Program-made: the position numbers and the translations under genes | Shown: piece after piece, positions 18,576 to 30,100 of the stretch | Layout: each line of letters begins with the position of its first letter | Numbering within the stretch: the stretch's first letter is position 1 | The notes under the pieces: model-generated | The model's database searches: none | Seen by the model: only the letters and a program-made list of their open reading frames with translations | Told to the model about the DNA's origin: nothing | DNA from: SABY01 sp964593705 | Lineage (GTDB): Bacteria; Bacteroidota; Bacteroidia; Bacteroidales; 4484-276 | Assembly: GCA_964593705.1 (NCBI GenBank) | Contig: CAZQIV010000008.1 | Span: 1 to 64,000, forward strand | Direction: 5' to 3' | DNA length: 64,000 nt

Positions 18576-18729
18576 TTTTTTATGTTTTAAATTTAGTATA
18601 GATGAATAGATTTGATTAAAATATCCTTTCTGTTGTTCCCATTCCTATAAAGGTAACATTTTCAAAATAATCTGCGCAGGCGGAAGAACACTGTCAGGTT
18701 TTGTTTCTATGCACCCTGCCCTGTTGTTC

Positions 18730-18903
18730 TTACTCTAGAGCTTGTTCCTGAAAAAAGATGCCGGCAAATCCTGCCCGTGGCCCTGCATGTTGGCTCTTTG
18801 CCCGGTGTGCAGGGGCACCATGAAAACTAAGCTCCTGTGCAGCCGGTGATGCTGAAAACACCGGCAGGATGATGCCGAAACCTAAAGTGTACATGCTTTT
18901 CAT
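18730..18903 (-). pseudogene. Second relic of the barrel-gene N-terminus
   Basis: From the ATG at 18901-18903 the minus strand reads a signal-peptide-like MKSMYTLGFGIILPVFSASP. It then reads AQELSFHGAPAHRAKSQHAG and a FAGIFFQEQ segment, before a stop at 18730. The order QE..FHG..(7-8 residues)..S-(N/H)-M/A-x-G..FF matches the head of the barrel protein at 12976-15084 (QES..FHGTNTF..SNMQG..SFFHND), but is strongly diverged. Only about 57 codons remain. Confidence 0.55.
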
Positions 18904-19067
18904 AGCATTGAATTCATTTAAAGTACGCTTTTCCTTTTGCCCTTTCTGTTTCTTCTTGCATAAATACAATTTACGCTTTGTTTAAGCGGCATTGCAAATG
19001 CAGCTTAGTAGGAAAATATCCTGCACGGATTACAAAACCGCACCAGCTAAGTAGAATTAGGAAAGAT

Positions 19068-22000
19068 TCATTCACCAGCACTTGGGATAGTCTGCCAATT
19101 GCCAACGGGACTACCAGATATTGTTTGAATAAAATGAATAACATTAGAATGCTCCTGCGTTTTAAATGCGACATAGGTAAAATTATCAGGGAAGTTATTA
19201 AATTGAGCATGATCTTTAGGACTCATTAGGTTACTATCTCTATAACCAAACAATCCAGGGTACAAATATTGAAAACGTGCGATACTTGCTCTCTTCACAA
19301 GAATTGCATTTTGATTAAGACGAAAATCGTTGCTTGTCATCAGTATGTTATCAACAGAGATCAAAGGGTTGTAGTTTAAAACCATAGCATTTGCCATTTT
19401 CTGGATCAAATTCTGGATTAATGCATCATATATCGCTTGACACATCTGTCCATTAGAATTTAGAAATTCTTTGGTTAAGCTCTTTAACTGCTCAGGAGTT
19501 TTACCATACCCTTGAAAGCCTGTAAGATATAATTTTATTCTACCGGATTCATCTCGTTCCATGTTATTAACTAAATTAGATGCATTATTATATGTTACTG
19601 AGCCTGGTGCTGCTTCTGGAACAACAGGGATAACACTTATAATGTTATCTTTAATATATTCACCTGCATTATTACAACGTTTGCATTTGGGACTGGAACC
19701 TCTTCCCACTCCAGAACTGCTTCCATTACTATTTTTCCCTTTGGCTTTCTTTACGTGATTAAATTGCTTTTTATCTTTACCAAATGGCCAAATTTTTGGG
19801 GTATCACCTGCAGGGTCATTAAAAATAATAGGATTATTTCTAAATGCAGAGTAAGGGCTTTCCCATGCTACTGGTTTTGGTTCATAACTTAACCACCTAA
19901 CTAGTCTTGGGTCATATTGTCTCCAATAGGTTGTAAAACTATTTCCTGAACCTTTGATTTCGTCATCTTTTTCCATTCCATTCAGACCATAACGGTAAAG
20001 ATTTGAGTTAAATGACCTCTCCGGCATCAACATGCCAAAAGCATAATAATCCTGTGCGGAGGTAAGGTCGGCGGTGTAGGAAAGGAGGCCGTTTTCATCG
20101 GTAGCGGGCAGCTTGCGGTCGCTAATGGTGGCCAGCACATTGCCCAGGTGATTGCTAAGCTCGTAATGCGTGTAGCCACGGGTGGTTTTGTAAGGCAGGA
20201 TTTGTACATAAATTGTTTGGGGTGTGAGTGGCCCCCCTGTGCCTGTTCCCTGCTCGTATTGTACATTTCCGGGGTCAATAAATCCGGGGTCACCAAGGGT
20301 TGTTGTTGGCGGTCCGGTTGTTGCCGGGGATATCGGCTTATCGGGTTTATACAATCCCAAACGGCTGCTGCCATAGAGGTGGGCTTCTGTCCAACGCAAA
20401 CCTTTTTCTTCTTCTGGCGCAAGTTCGTTTTTGGTATAAACGGCAAGGGTGTTGCCCTGTGCATCGCGCACATACCAGGTTTTTAGGTCGGTATTTGTAC
20501 CTTTAACCGCTTTCATCACGCGGTTTCCCAGCGCGTCGTAGGCAAATTCAAGCAGTGTGCCGTTGGTTTTTTCTATGCGGCTCACCTTGTTTTGCAGGTT
20601 CCAGCTTATGTTGGTAATGCCTTCGGCGTGGTCACTTATCAGGTTGCCAATTGCGTCGTATTTGTAGTTGTTGTTCATACTTTGTTTGTCAACGTCAGTT
20701 ACGGTACCAAAAGTATAATTGTTTTCGGGGTATTTGCCTGCCGGTACTGCATCGCTTACTCCGGCCAGGCGGTTGGTGGCGTTTTTGGGAATTTTTACAA
20801 GTGTCGGTTCAAAAATGGATCCATCGGCTGCATAATAGCGGTAGCTTAGTTCATCCATCTCCAGATTACCTGCATGGCCGTTCCGGTTCAGGGTTAGTAT
20901 GTTGCCGTCAGGGTCGTAGCTCAGGTTCATGGTATAGGCCTGCCCCAGAGCTTCCATGCTGCCGTTGTTCAGTTTCCAGCCTTCCTGCGAAATAAGGCGG
21001 TTGAGCTGGTCGTAGCGGTAATTGAACCCTGCATTGCCCAGCTTTTGCAGTTGGGTGTACATGCGGGCAATGTTGCCGTTGTAGAGGTATTTAACCTGTC
21101 CGCTTGTCTGGTTCAGGCCGTCAAGGTAAGTGTTTGGGCTTACGGGTTTGTAATCCTCTTCAAAGTAATCGAGCACATAGCCAAAGGCATCGCGGGCCAC
21201 GGCGTTATGCATAGCGCCGTAACCGGGACCGTTGAAGCTGCTGCCAAACACCTGGCTTTGGACGAATACCTGGATGGTTTGCCCGTTTATGGTAATGGTT
21301 TCAATAGCGGGTTGCGCCCCTCCCTGGCCTGCTTCTGCAATTAAGCCATCACGGCCCATATCGGTTTCGGGGCTGAGGCTTGTGCCGTTCACGCCTTTTA
21401 TAAAACCTTGCAGGGTGTAGAGGTAATCCAGCCCCTGCACTTTGTCGCTACCCAGCTCAAGCCTTGCCAGCGGGCCGTGGCGGTAATAGAAGTATTCGGC
21501 ATCGGTATCCCAATGCAGGCCGTTTTCGCTGGTTTCCACCTTTATCAGGCGGTTGGCGGCATCGTAGCCGTAGCGGTGGATAAACTGGTCGGCTTTGTCC
21601 GGCTGGTAGGTCAGGCTGTTTACCTTGCCGCTTTGCAGGTCGAAGTCATACACAAAAACCTTGTCGCCAATCTCGCCATTGGGATAATCCTGTATCATTT
21701 TATACACATTGCCGGCAATGTCGTAGCTGTAATGGCTGGCGTGGGTGTATTCCTTTCCCTGAAGTTTGCTGCTGTTTTCAAAGTGCATTACCGTAGCCAC
21801 GCGGCTGCGCAGGTTGCGTTGGCCGCCACTGCCAAATTTCTGGCTAATGACAGTGGTGTAGGGAGTGTCGTATTGGGTACTTGTTATTTCAGTGCGGTTT
21901 GCCTGGTGAGAAATAAAAGTACTCCAGGCAGCAAAATCACGAGCTTGTGATTCCAGTGTTTCAAATGGAGATTGTTTTACTTTACCGGATTCCACCACCC

Positions 22001-25000
22001 GTCCCAGCTTATCATAGAGCAGATAGCTGAAAGCACTTTCTGCCTTTTGCCTGGCGTTTTGTGAGGCGGCAATGCGTCCCAGGCCATCGTAGAGGAAGAT
22101 GCTTTCGCCGGCATCGGGTGTCTTTTGGCGTAGGGGCAGGTTAAGCGTATTGTAGTGGTAAACCGTCTGCTTGAAATGCCCAGGCAAAACAGCAGCATTG
22201 TAATCCGCTGCCCGTGAAGCCTGCACATTCTCAACTTTTATATCGGACAATATCTCCACCCCGGCGGGAGGAATGGTTTTCACCAGGTTGCCGGCCTGAT
22301 CGTAATAATAGAGGGTGTAATGGTATTGCTTGTCGATGTAAGCCATGTTCAGGCTTTCGGTGGCATCCATACATTTGGCGTAGTAGCGGGCAAGCAGGTC
22401 GGCCTGCATGCTATCAACCCACTGCCAGTAGTACAAAGCGGCGTTGGCGTAGGCCCTTTTTTTGAGTTTGTCAACGCAAGGATTCTTCTTTCGTGGTGCA
22501 CTGTACAGCTTAAATTCATTGAAAGAACTGACTTCGCAATCGAGGGTGGCGAGGTCTCGAGTTATGGAACCTCCCCCGCCAAAGGTGGAGGTAAATAAAC
22601 ATAGGCCCCAGCATTCTGCGAGGATTGATGCTTCAGTTCCATCGGAAAAAATAATTTTAGGGGTACAATCAGAATAACACCCGTTGTATGTAGATTCATC
22701 AACAGATACAGAATCCCAGACTATTGGCGATTCCGGGGTAATAGTGATTGGACAATCCACAGTATCTCCATCGGAAACATAAGTTATGGTCAATTTAAAT
22801 TCATTATCAGCAGTATCTATGAGAACAGAAACAGCTTCCCCGTAATAATAATTGTTTATAAGTTCATCAGGTAAACAATCAATCAATTCTTCCTCATCCA
22901 ATGGAAAAACACAATTCAAATATTCAATAATTGCATCGAAATCTTCAGTTGGGTCACATCCACTTATTTCACCTCCACCACTTGACCCAGACTCAAAACA
23001 GGAATTGAAAAAGAAATCAAAATAATCTTCCACCTCAATGCTTTGCTGAACTCCATTGTTGTACAACACAACCAGCTCGAAACTACAAATAAATCCTAAA
23101 CTATCACATTCAAGGTTTTTAATACAGCACAATGAAATTGGAGCAATTGTATCATTTTCTGTAATCAGATATGGAATTTCATTCCAAGCAGTGGTCAGAC
23201 TGAAGAGAAATTCAATTCTGTTTTTATCAATGTTTCGAAAAAAACTAATGTTTGAGATGCCTCCAGCTTTTATAATTTCATCCGGTAATAAATCATTTTC
23301 TTCAGTATAGATAACCTTGCCTGATGGGGTTACAGACAACTCTTGCAGCATTTCATTCATCGTTTCCAATAACGCCAGGGCAATATCACACTCAGTCACA
23401 TCAAGGCATAAATCTTCGGGGAAATACTTGTCGCTGAAATTGGCATTTATTGTTTCGGCCTGTTGGGTTATCGCAAGGCTTATGGCGCAGGGGTCGTCAA
23501 TATCGCCAATATTTGTAATGTTGAGCGGGGTACCTGCTTCTAACATGGCATTCAGGTAAACTGACATGCCATAATTGAACCGCCTTTCTTTGTTTTTTAA
23601 GAATTGGCTGGTAAATAAATTACACGGATATTCTATGTCGTCAAAGGTAAAATGTGACAATGCTTTTTTCGCTCCGATACATCTGATGTTGCAATTATTA
23701 CTTTCTGCAAATTTTTTCATGCTTTTTTCAATGCGGTCATTTTTCGCCGAAAGGTAGAGTGAGCGAAGGAAATGCCATTCCAGGTCGGCGAGCGCTGTGT
23801 CTGAGCCGAATGAGTGGTAAGTGAAATAGTTAGGCGGGAAGTCACAAGGCATGATGGAGCTTTCGTTAATCTGTGATACACCCACTTTAACGGTGGTGGG
23901 ATTACCCTCCGTTATATCTATCATGTCTTCCGGCGGATTATGATACGCACAATATGCCAGTTGCATAGCTATCTTGTCGATGGGGATTGGGTCGGTTGGA
24001 AAATCCGGAGGAGGAATGGATGGGCAGGGGAAGTTTTTAAGTTTTGTGAGGAGTAAGGCACTGTCCAAAGGATTCTGATTGTCCATAAACCAAGGGTCTG
24101 CTTTAAATAACAATTCATAAACAGCAGAATGCCCTTCCTGAACAAATTCCAGGCTATCGGCATCCTTGTAATAAGGTGTGGATTGCAACAGTACATCAAA
24201 ATCGAGGGTTTCTTGTACTACAAGGCTGTCGCACCAACCTAGCATGCAATACTCGGGGTGCAAAGGAAGCAGTGAATCAGCGTATTCAGGGCGCCAGTTA
24301 TCTACCAGATAGGTGAAGAAATTATTTGGTTTACCATCCGGGAAATAATCGTTAAGCAATGCATATACCTTTTCTTCTTTATCGTTTTCGAAAAAAAGAG
24401 ATGGCAACATGCAATTTTCACCAGGATTAAAATAGGATAAAGAATCTTCAGAAGATACGATACTGTTTACATCCCTGGTAAAAGCCGCATACTGCCCGCC
24501 CGGGCTAACATCGGCCAGCATCATGTTTCTGATAATTTCGCAGCGGTTCATATCCGGCTTGCAATAGGCGGTATCGCAGTCAGCATTCGGTACAGGAGGC
24601 TGGTCGCAGTTGAGGCAAGAGCGGTAACAGTCCATGGTGTCAATGGCCGATAATGCTTCATTCAACAGACCTTGCCATACGAACTGACAGGTGTCCTTAA
24701 GAATTTCGTTAACGTAGGCCAAAGCAGCCTGTTCGTTCACCTGTATCTTTTTAGTCAGGTTGTAGGTGCCAACATCCAGGCTTACTATTATTGAGTGCGG
24801 GTAATCACCGGTGCCGGCATCATTCTGACATTCCAGGTCTATCTGTCCCTGGTCGTTCAGCAATTCACCAATTGTACCGGAAAAGCTAAAAAGAGGCTCT
24901 GAGGTGCAGCTTTCCACATGGTTCAGCGTAAGGCTGTAATCGTAAATACAATCCAGGCAGATCGACGAATCACAAACCATTGCCGAAAGTGTTTCGGGCA

Positions 25001-27110
25001 AAATGTCATAGCTGAAGGAATATTCGGTATTATCTGATGACACCATGAACTGGTGTTCGGTGATCATGGTTTTGTCATCCATGTTCGGGACGTTTTTATG
25101 TATCAGGGAATCGCTGATCTGGTTTGGTACCTGGTGATCGAGGGGAAGCAGGTTTTCGGGCGCTTCACCGGCCAGGGCGGTGGCAATGGTTTGCCCGGCA
25201 GGATTAAGATAAGCAACGGAAACCTGCCCGTTGGGGTCGCGCACGGCATTTTTCTGATACCTGATGGCATCGCCCACCTCGGTGCCAAACAGCATATCGA
25301 GTTCGGCCTGGTTGGGCGCTGCATAGTAGAAACGGGATATCCTGCTATCTTCGTTGCCAAACTGAAAATTTTTTCCTATCCCGCTTTGTGCGGCAATCCT
25401 GCCGGTGTTGTCCTGCAGATAGGAAACCTGGGAAAACGGAAAACCTTCCGACTGCGGGATAAAGGCATTAAATCCAAGCTTATTGGGATTGTTGGGTGAA
25501 TAATACGCGGCGGCGTCCATGATTCCGCTATAAAGGTTTGATGATAATTTATTAGGACCGGAGCAACTATAACTTGGCGCATCAAAATCTTCAAAATTGT
25601 ATGGCTTATTTGAGCTTTCGCTGATATTGAGCCTGCGAAAAAACTTTATCTTCCTCGAGTTGGTGGGCACGGGCAGGACATTTACCGCCGGCCGGCCCTG
25701 GTAGTCGTAAATGGTTTCGCCGGCAATTACCTCCCTTACACGATCGCTGCCCAGCTTGCTGCAGTAAGCTGGCGGTGTTGGATAAGGGGGATTGTAGGAT
25801 ACCAGAGTAGTTGAGGGTGTATATACAGCCGATTCGATAGGAGTGAAACCATCGCCAGGCGTCCAGGTAGCAGGTTCAATAGCAGATACAGAGGCTAAAA
25901 GGTTAATGTAACCGTCATAAGGTGTCCAGATAACAAATTCATTGGGATCCATAGATTCAACGGTTTCATTGGTGCCTTCCAAAAGCCATCCAGACATACC
26001 ACCAGATCCCGGTTGAGTCACTGCCGTGAGGCCTTCAAACATAAATACAGGATCTTTTTTTCCAAGATTTATTCCCGTAACGGTCTGTCTTGCCCTGAAT
26101 GTACCGTCGAAATAGTTGACTACATCGCTGCGCTTTCCCTCCTCAGCAAAAGTGGTGGACGCCTGCCAGTTCATCAGGTCGTTCATGTGCGGTGATAAAA
26201 ATATCTTGTCGTCAAAAACGTCAAGCATTCCGGCATTGGTTTCGTTGGTCCATTCGCAGTGAACCGGAGTTTGCAGTTTGTCGCCACCCCTTCCAATCGC
26301 CCTGACCCTATATAACAGATAACCTCTTTCGAAAAGCCTGGGCAAACGGTAATAGCTTTCAGTTAAAGAAACGCGGGTGCTGTTGTCCCTGAAATTAAAA
26401 GGATTGGTGTTGGGGTTGCGGTGAATACGATAGCTGGATGTGTAATCGTCCACAAAGGTATATTCCAGTTCATAGAACTCCGCTTCCGGGAGCTGGTCCC
26501 AGGCAATTACCACTTCATCTGTCCGGTAATCGTTACATGCAATCAGGTTGCTGACAGTGCTGTTGTAATCTATCCTCACAAAACTTTCTTCCTGAAATGT
26601 TACATGCACTTCGAGCAATTGTCCCAATATTATTTTTAATTCGTCGGATATGGCTTCTTCTTCAGCTCCAAGGATTGTTACATTTGTTATCAATAGTTCC
26701 ACCTTCCAGGCGTCTGAAAAAGCATAAGCCTCAGAGATGGTACTTTTTTCAGCCTCTCCCGATTTGAAATCTATCTCCAGGGAAATCGGTCCATTTCGCG
26801 GAGTATCGCTGGTGATGATCTGGTATAAAATATTTCCCGAAATACTTACTTTCACATCTTCAGTCAGATTCGAGTGATTGTTGAGGACAAGGGATATTGT
26901 GTTGATGTAGCTGGTTTTTCTATCGGACGAATTCAAGACATCCGTGCCAGGCATAGGAATTTCAATTTCCATTCGCAATGTATCGCCGTGAGAGAAGCCG
27001 AGAAGAGAAGTTCCCGGCATTGCATGGGTTACCCTGGGGTATTCCCTGGCCGATGCAGAAACTGCCAGGATGAACGCAACAGAAAATAGGATCGCTTTTA
27101 TTGTTTTCAT
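19068..27110 (-). CDS. Rhs/YD-repeat protein with variable C-terminal tip (predicted polymorphic toxin)
   Basis: The 2680-residue protein has a signal peptide (MKTIKAILFSVAFILAVSASA), fibronectin-like segments to about residue 450, and the Rhs-type entry motif TIYDYQGRPAVNVLPVP near 467. A long Cys-rich insert follows (about 800-1550), then YD repeats from about 1590 (LYYYDQAGNLVKTIPP, SIFLYDGLGRIAASQNA and others). The Bacteroidota Rhs core ends at YRYGLNGMEKDDEIKGSG (about 2375), then YDPRLVRWLSYEP and NNPIIFNDPAGD (about 2435). The last 245 residues after NDPAGD are unrelated to the core and sit where toxin domains sit in Rhs proteins; I do not recognise this domain. It follows the 2122-residue partner by 2 bp, so the two are translationally coupled. 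No separate start signal is needed. Confidence 0.9.
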   Translation of the reverse strand: MKTIKAILFSVAFILAVSASAREYPRVTHAMPGTSLLGFSHGDTLRMEIEIPMPGTDVLNSSDRKTSYINTISLVLNNHSNLTEDVKVSISGNILYQIITSDTPRNGPISLEIDFKSGEAEKSTISEAYAFSDAWKVELLITNVTILGAEEEAISDELKIILGQLLEVHVTFQEESFVRIDYNSTVSNLIACNDYRTDEVVIAWDQLPEAEFYELEYTFVDDYTSSYRIHRNPNTNPFNFRDNSTRVSLTESYYRLPRLFERGYLLYRVRAIGRGGDKLQTPVHCEWTNETNAGMLDVFDDKIFLSPHMNDLMNWQASTTFAEEGKRSDVVNYFDGTFRARQTVTGINLGKKDPVFMFEGLTAVTQPGSGGMSGWLLEGTNETVESMDPNEFVIWTPYDGYINLLASVSAIEPATWTPGDGFTPIESAVYTPSTTLVSYNPPYPTPPAYCSKLGSDRVREVIAGETIYDYQGRPAVNVLPVPTNSRKIKFFRRLNISESSNKPYNFEDFDAPSYSCSGPNKLSSNLYSGIMDAAAYYSPNNPNKLGFNAFIPQSEGFPFSQVSYLQDNTGRIAAQSGIGKNFQFGNEDSRISRFYYAAPNQAELDMLFGTEVGDAIRYQKNAVRDPNGQVSVAYLNPAGQTIATALAGEAPENLLPLDHQVPNQISDSLIHKNVPNMDDKTMITEHQFMVSSDNTEYSFSYDILPETLSAMVCDSSICLDCIYDYSLTLNHVESCTSEPLFSFSGTIGELLNDQGQIDLECQNDAGTGDYPHSIIVSLDVGTYNLTKKIQVNEQAALAYVNEILKDTCQFVWQGLLNEALSAIDTMDCYRSCLNCDQPPVPNADCDTAYCKPDMNRCEIIRNMMLADVSPGGQYAAFTRDVNSIVSSEDSLSYFNPGENCMLPSLFFENDKEEKVYALLNDYFPDGKPNNFFTYLVDNWRPEYADSLLPLHPEYCMLGWCDSLVVQETLDFDVLLQSTPYYKDADSLEFVQEGHSAVYELLFKADPWFMDNQNPLDSALLLTKLKNFPCPSIPPPDFPTDPIPIDKIAMQLAYCAYHNPPEDMIDITEGNPTTVKVGVSQINESSIMPCDFPPNYFTYHSFGSDTALADLEWHFLRSLYLSAKNDRIEKSMKKFAESNNCNIRCIGAKKALSHFTFDDIEYPCNLFTSQFLKNKERRFNYGMSVYLNAMLEAGTPLNITNIGDIDDPCAISLAITQQAETINANFSDKYFPEDLCLDVTECDIALALLETMNEMLQELSVTPSGKVIYTEENDLLPDEIIKAGGISNISFFRNIDKNRIEFLFSLTTAWNEIPYLITENDTIAPISLCCIKNLECDSLGFICSFELVVLYNNGVQQSIEVEDYFDFFFNSCFESGSSGGGEISGCDPTEDFDAIIEYLNCVFPLDEEELIDCLPDELINNYYYGEAVSVLIDTADNEFKLTITYVSDGDTVDCPITITPESPIVWDSVSVDESTYNGCYSDCTPKIIFSDGTEASILAECWGLCLFTSTFGGGGSITRDLATLDCEVSSFNEFKLYSAPRKKNPCVDKLKKRAYANAALYYWQWVDSMQADLLARYYAKCMDATESLNMAYIDKQYHYTLYYYDQAGNLVKTIPPAGVEILSDIKVENVQASRAADYNAAVLPGHFKQTVYHYNTLNLPLRQKTPDAGESIFLYDGLGRIAASQNARQKAESAFSYLLYDKLGRVVESGKVKQSPFETLESQARDFAAWSTFISHQANRTEITSTQYDTPYTTVISQKFGSGGQRNLRSRVATVMHFENSSKLQGKEYTHASHYSYDIAGNVYKMIQDYPNGEIGDKVFVYDFDLQSGKVNSLTYQPDKADQFIHRYGYDAANRLIKVETSENGLHWDTDAEYFYYRHGPLARLELGSDKVQGLDYLYTLQGFIKGVNGTSLSPETDMGRDGLIAEAGQGGAQPAIETITINGQTIQVFVQSQVFGSSFNGPGYGAMHNAVARDAFGYVLDYFEEDYKPVSPNTYLDGLNQTSGQVKYLYNGNIARMYTQLQKLGNAGFNYRYDQLNRLISQEGWKLNNGSMEALGQAYTMNLSYDPDGNILTLNRNGHAGNLEMDELSYRYYAADGSIFEPTLVKIPKNATNRLAGVSDAVPAGKYPENNYTFGTVTDVDKQSMNNNYKYDAIGNLISDHAEGITNISWNLQNKVSRIEKTNGTLLEFAYDALGNRVMKAVKGTNTDLKTWYVRDAQGNTLAVYTKNELAPEEEKGLRWTEAHLYGSSRLGLYKPDKPISPATTGPPTTTLGDPGFIDPGNVQYEQGTGTGGPLTPQTIYVQILPYKTTRGYTHYELSNHLGNVLATISDRKLPATDENGLLSYTADLTSAQDYYAFGMLMPERSFNSNLYRYGLNGMEKDDEIKGSGNSFTTYWRQYDPRLVRWLSYEPKPVAWESPYSAFRNNPIIFNDPAGDTPKIWPFGKDKKQFNHVKKAKGKNSNGSSSGVGRGSSPKCKRCNNAGEYIKDNIISVIPVVPEAAPGSVTYNNASNLVNNMERDESGRIKLYLTGFQGYGKTPEQLKSLTKEFLNSNGQMCQAIYDALIQNLIQKMANAMVLNYNPLISVDNILMTSNDFRLNQNAILVKRASIARFQYLYPGLFGYRDSNLMSPKDHAQFNNFPDNFTYVAFKTQEHSNVIHFIQTISGSPVGNWQTIPSAGE

Positions 27111-27112
27111 GG

Positions 27113-30100
27113 TTAGTTTCTTTTTTTAATTAATGCCTGATAAGCTTCCTGTATGGTCAATATTCCCTCTTCCGTCTCCTTTTTTATCCGGATAAGTTCA
27201 CCCTGATTGTTGTATTCATACTTAGTGAAGTAGTTGTTTTCATCCAAAATGTAAGTAAGCCGCAGGTTCAAATCGTCATACACATAAGCGATCATGTTCG
27301 CGTCGAAGGGAATAATGCGTATGTCGTCGTAGTAGGTAGTGGCAGTTCCCTTTTCCAGTTTAAATTGCAAATTTTCCGCGTTTGTGGGAACAATGAAAGT
27401 CCCTTCTATTCTTTGCCAGCCCTCGATCACAGGGCCATCAGAATGAAGTGTAAGCGATTGGCCGGCAATCGTAATTACCACCGAAGCATCACTGCAGCTT
27501 AAAACAGGTTTGGTTTTATCCACTTTAACCCAACATGCGAACAAATAGGTTTTGTCCGCCTGGGTATGATAAGGGTAAAAGCCACCAATACATTTTCCGG
27601 CCTCACTGTTAATGGGTGGCATCGGATATAAATAAAAGGAACTATTAACCCTAAGTGAGTATTTTCCGGAATGCGATTCAGTATTAACAATACTTTCATT
27701 GCCGGAAGTAGTTACTCTTTTTGAAACATATAAATAATTCCATGATGGGCAAAAGGAGTTTTGGTAGTCTTCAAAACCCTCGTAAAAGATTTCGTGGTAT
27801 CCGGCATTGGATGCCTGTGCCAGTATCACCGTATTTTTATACCCCAACAGGCTGCTTGTTTTCCGTCCGATGCGGTCTTCCGTTTCGATGATTTGCCCAT
27901 CCACATCCACCAGGTTTACCGTTTCATTCCATTCCCAGTTATTAGTATCCTTAACCCACACAGTTGAGTCTTCCGGCGGCACAAGCCAAAAATCGTTGTA
28001 TGTCTCAAATAAACCCTGCGTCCTGATATTGGTTTCCCCGGTGTTCAGGTCTCCATGGGTGCGTTCATCTAAGAAAAATCGTGAAGTCTTGGGCTTCCAT
28101 GTACCTTTTCTGCCCGACAAAAAAGGATTAATTACATCCAACGCTTCTTCAGGATTTTGAGGGGGAGCATGAATTGGCGGCATATTGGAATTGTTATTCC
28201 ATTCCAGTGCCTCACGATTGATGGTGATGCTATTTTCAAGTATTGGTTCATCAGGAAAAATGAAGTTGGCATTGTTCGACAATCCATAGTTTCTGTAAGC
28301 TGTTTTCCCGATCTTAAATCCGCAATGGTTGCTTTTGTTTTCAATAGATGCAGTAAAGTTGGAGGTTTGGCCTGGTTTCAATTTGATACTTACATCATTC
28401 GACATTGAGTTTGCAAAGTGGTAAGCAGGCGAAACATGCTGAAAAATTGATGTATCAGGAGGTACAATCTGATTATAAGATTTGTCCGGTATGTTTAATA
28501 AAGTGTCTATTGGCTCACCAAGGGGATTTTCAATCTTTTGGAGTTCTATTGGATAATTAGAATTGTCAGGAGTTATTTTGATAGTTATAGTATCCGTTTG
28601 AATTTGAGGCCCCGGAGAATCAGATGGGGCATATGCAGGTTCGGTGGTTTCAGATGGTCCAATTAATTCATATATTCCCGATGAATTTGAAGAGTCTGCG
28701 CTGCTTTTCGGGCAATAAGCGCAATAGCGTACGGCTTCATCATTGAATTCCACCACGCTACTGTTCAAAATGGAAGCCTGATTAAAAGAAATGATATCAC
28801 CATTGCTCAAGGGATTGTAATTCCAGGTAACTACCTGCCCAGCCTTCTCATTGAGCAGGTTCTTTGCTCCGGAAGAATAAACCAGGTAGTCCGTATTTTC
28901 GGATAGTGACACGCCATCATTTATAGCGGTTAAAAAATTATCTGTATTCTCCGCAGTCCATAACCTGTTGCCATTAATTGGTGATCTAAGTTCATCGCCG
29001 GGCTTGAGGAATTGTTTGAATTGATCATAATTACTGCTGCTAATGTGCATCCTTGTATTTTCATAAGCCGGCCCCATGCCGGGATACATCCACCAGGCAG
29101 GATAGGTGAACGAATAGAGGGAATCGCTGAACTCATTGGTGGTAACTGTTAGCAGCACCTCACCAGTTACTTCATCGTAGGCCAGGTTTTCGGTCGAAAC
29201 AGCAGCCGTTTGGCTGTACACAGTGTGGCGTTTCATCAAAGCATTGCGGTGGATGATCTTATTGGTTACGATGGATTGAAATTGTTTTTGTTCGGATACA
29301 TTATAATAAAGTGGAACTATTATAGGGAAAGGAGCAATTATTATAATGGTATTCAAATTGGCTGAGAAAGTATTGTTTTTCATCTCATCGAAGCTTTTTT
29401 TGCCGTCAATGGTATATTCCACAGAAACGCCAAGTGTAACGTTTTTATTAATCCTTCCGAGACGGTCGATGGTTATGAAATTGTCATTGTCATCAGCGTA
29501 CTCAAAAGTTTCGCCTGAAATCCTGTCGCCATTTTCATTAAAAACCCAGGTAGCTTTTGGCATACCGCTCATACTATTCAGCTCTATGGAATAGCCTTGT
29601 GCAACTGTTGCAAAATCATGTTGCTGGTTATTAGATTTAAAGGGTATAGTAAAAGCTTTCCCATCGGTTTTATCACGTTTCTCATCCACGCCTGTCCTCC
29701 CAACCTTAACCGGATAATCTTTTGCTGTAAAGAATTCATTTACCACTTTCCCGGTTTTGCCTACACCCTGTCCATCTTCGTTGGTAACTTGTGTTACTTT
29801 GCTGTAAATAATTTGGGGCGACGGGAAATTGGATTCGTTCACAGGCTCTTCCACATAGAATTCGTTGTCAGGGGCTTTCTTTTTGTGGTCAGAACAAAAA
29901 ATGGGCCTTTTCAGGGAAATCTCATCCCCGCCAATCATGGGTTCATAATCAGCAACGCCGGAGCTGATGATGGAAGTATCTCCGCTAATAGGATCAATTT
30001 CTTCTGTTGTATAGTAGTACGAAGTGGTATATGCTCTACTCTGATGCACTCCTCCGGTCATCCCGCCAAAACGGTCGTTGATACTGATCCTTGCCACACG

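Noticed and set aside
19561..26639. Many plus-strand frames of 60-180 codons opposite the Rhs gene
   Set aside because: Antisense shadows of a 2680-codon gene with repetitive YD codons; none has a recognisable domain or promoter.
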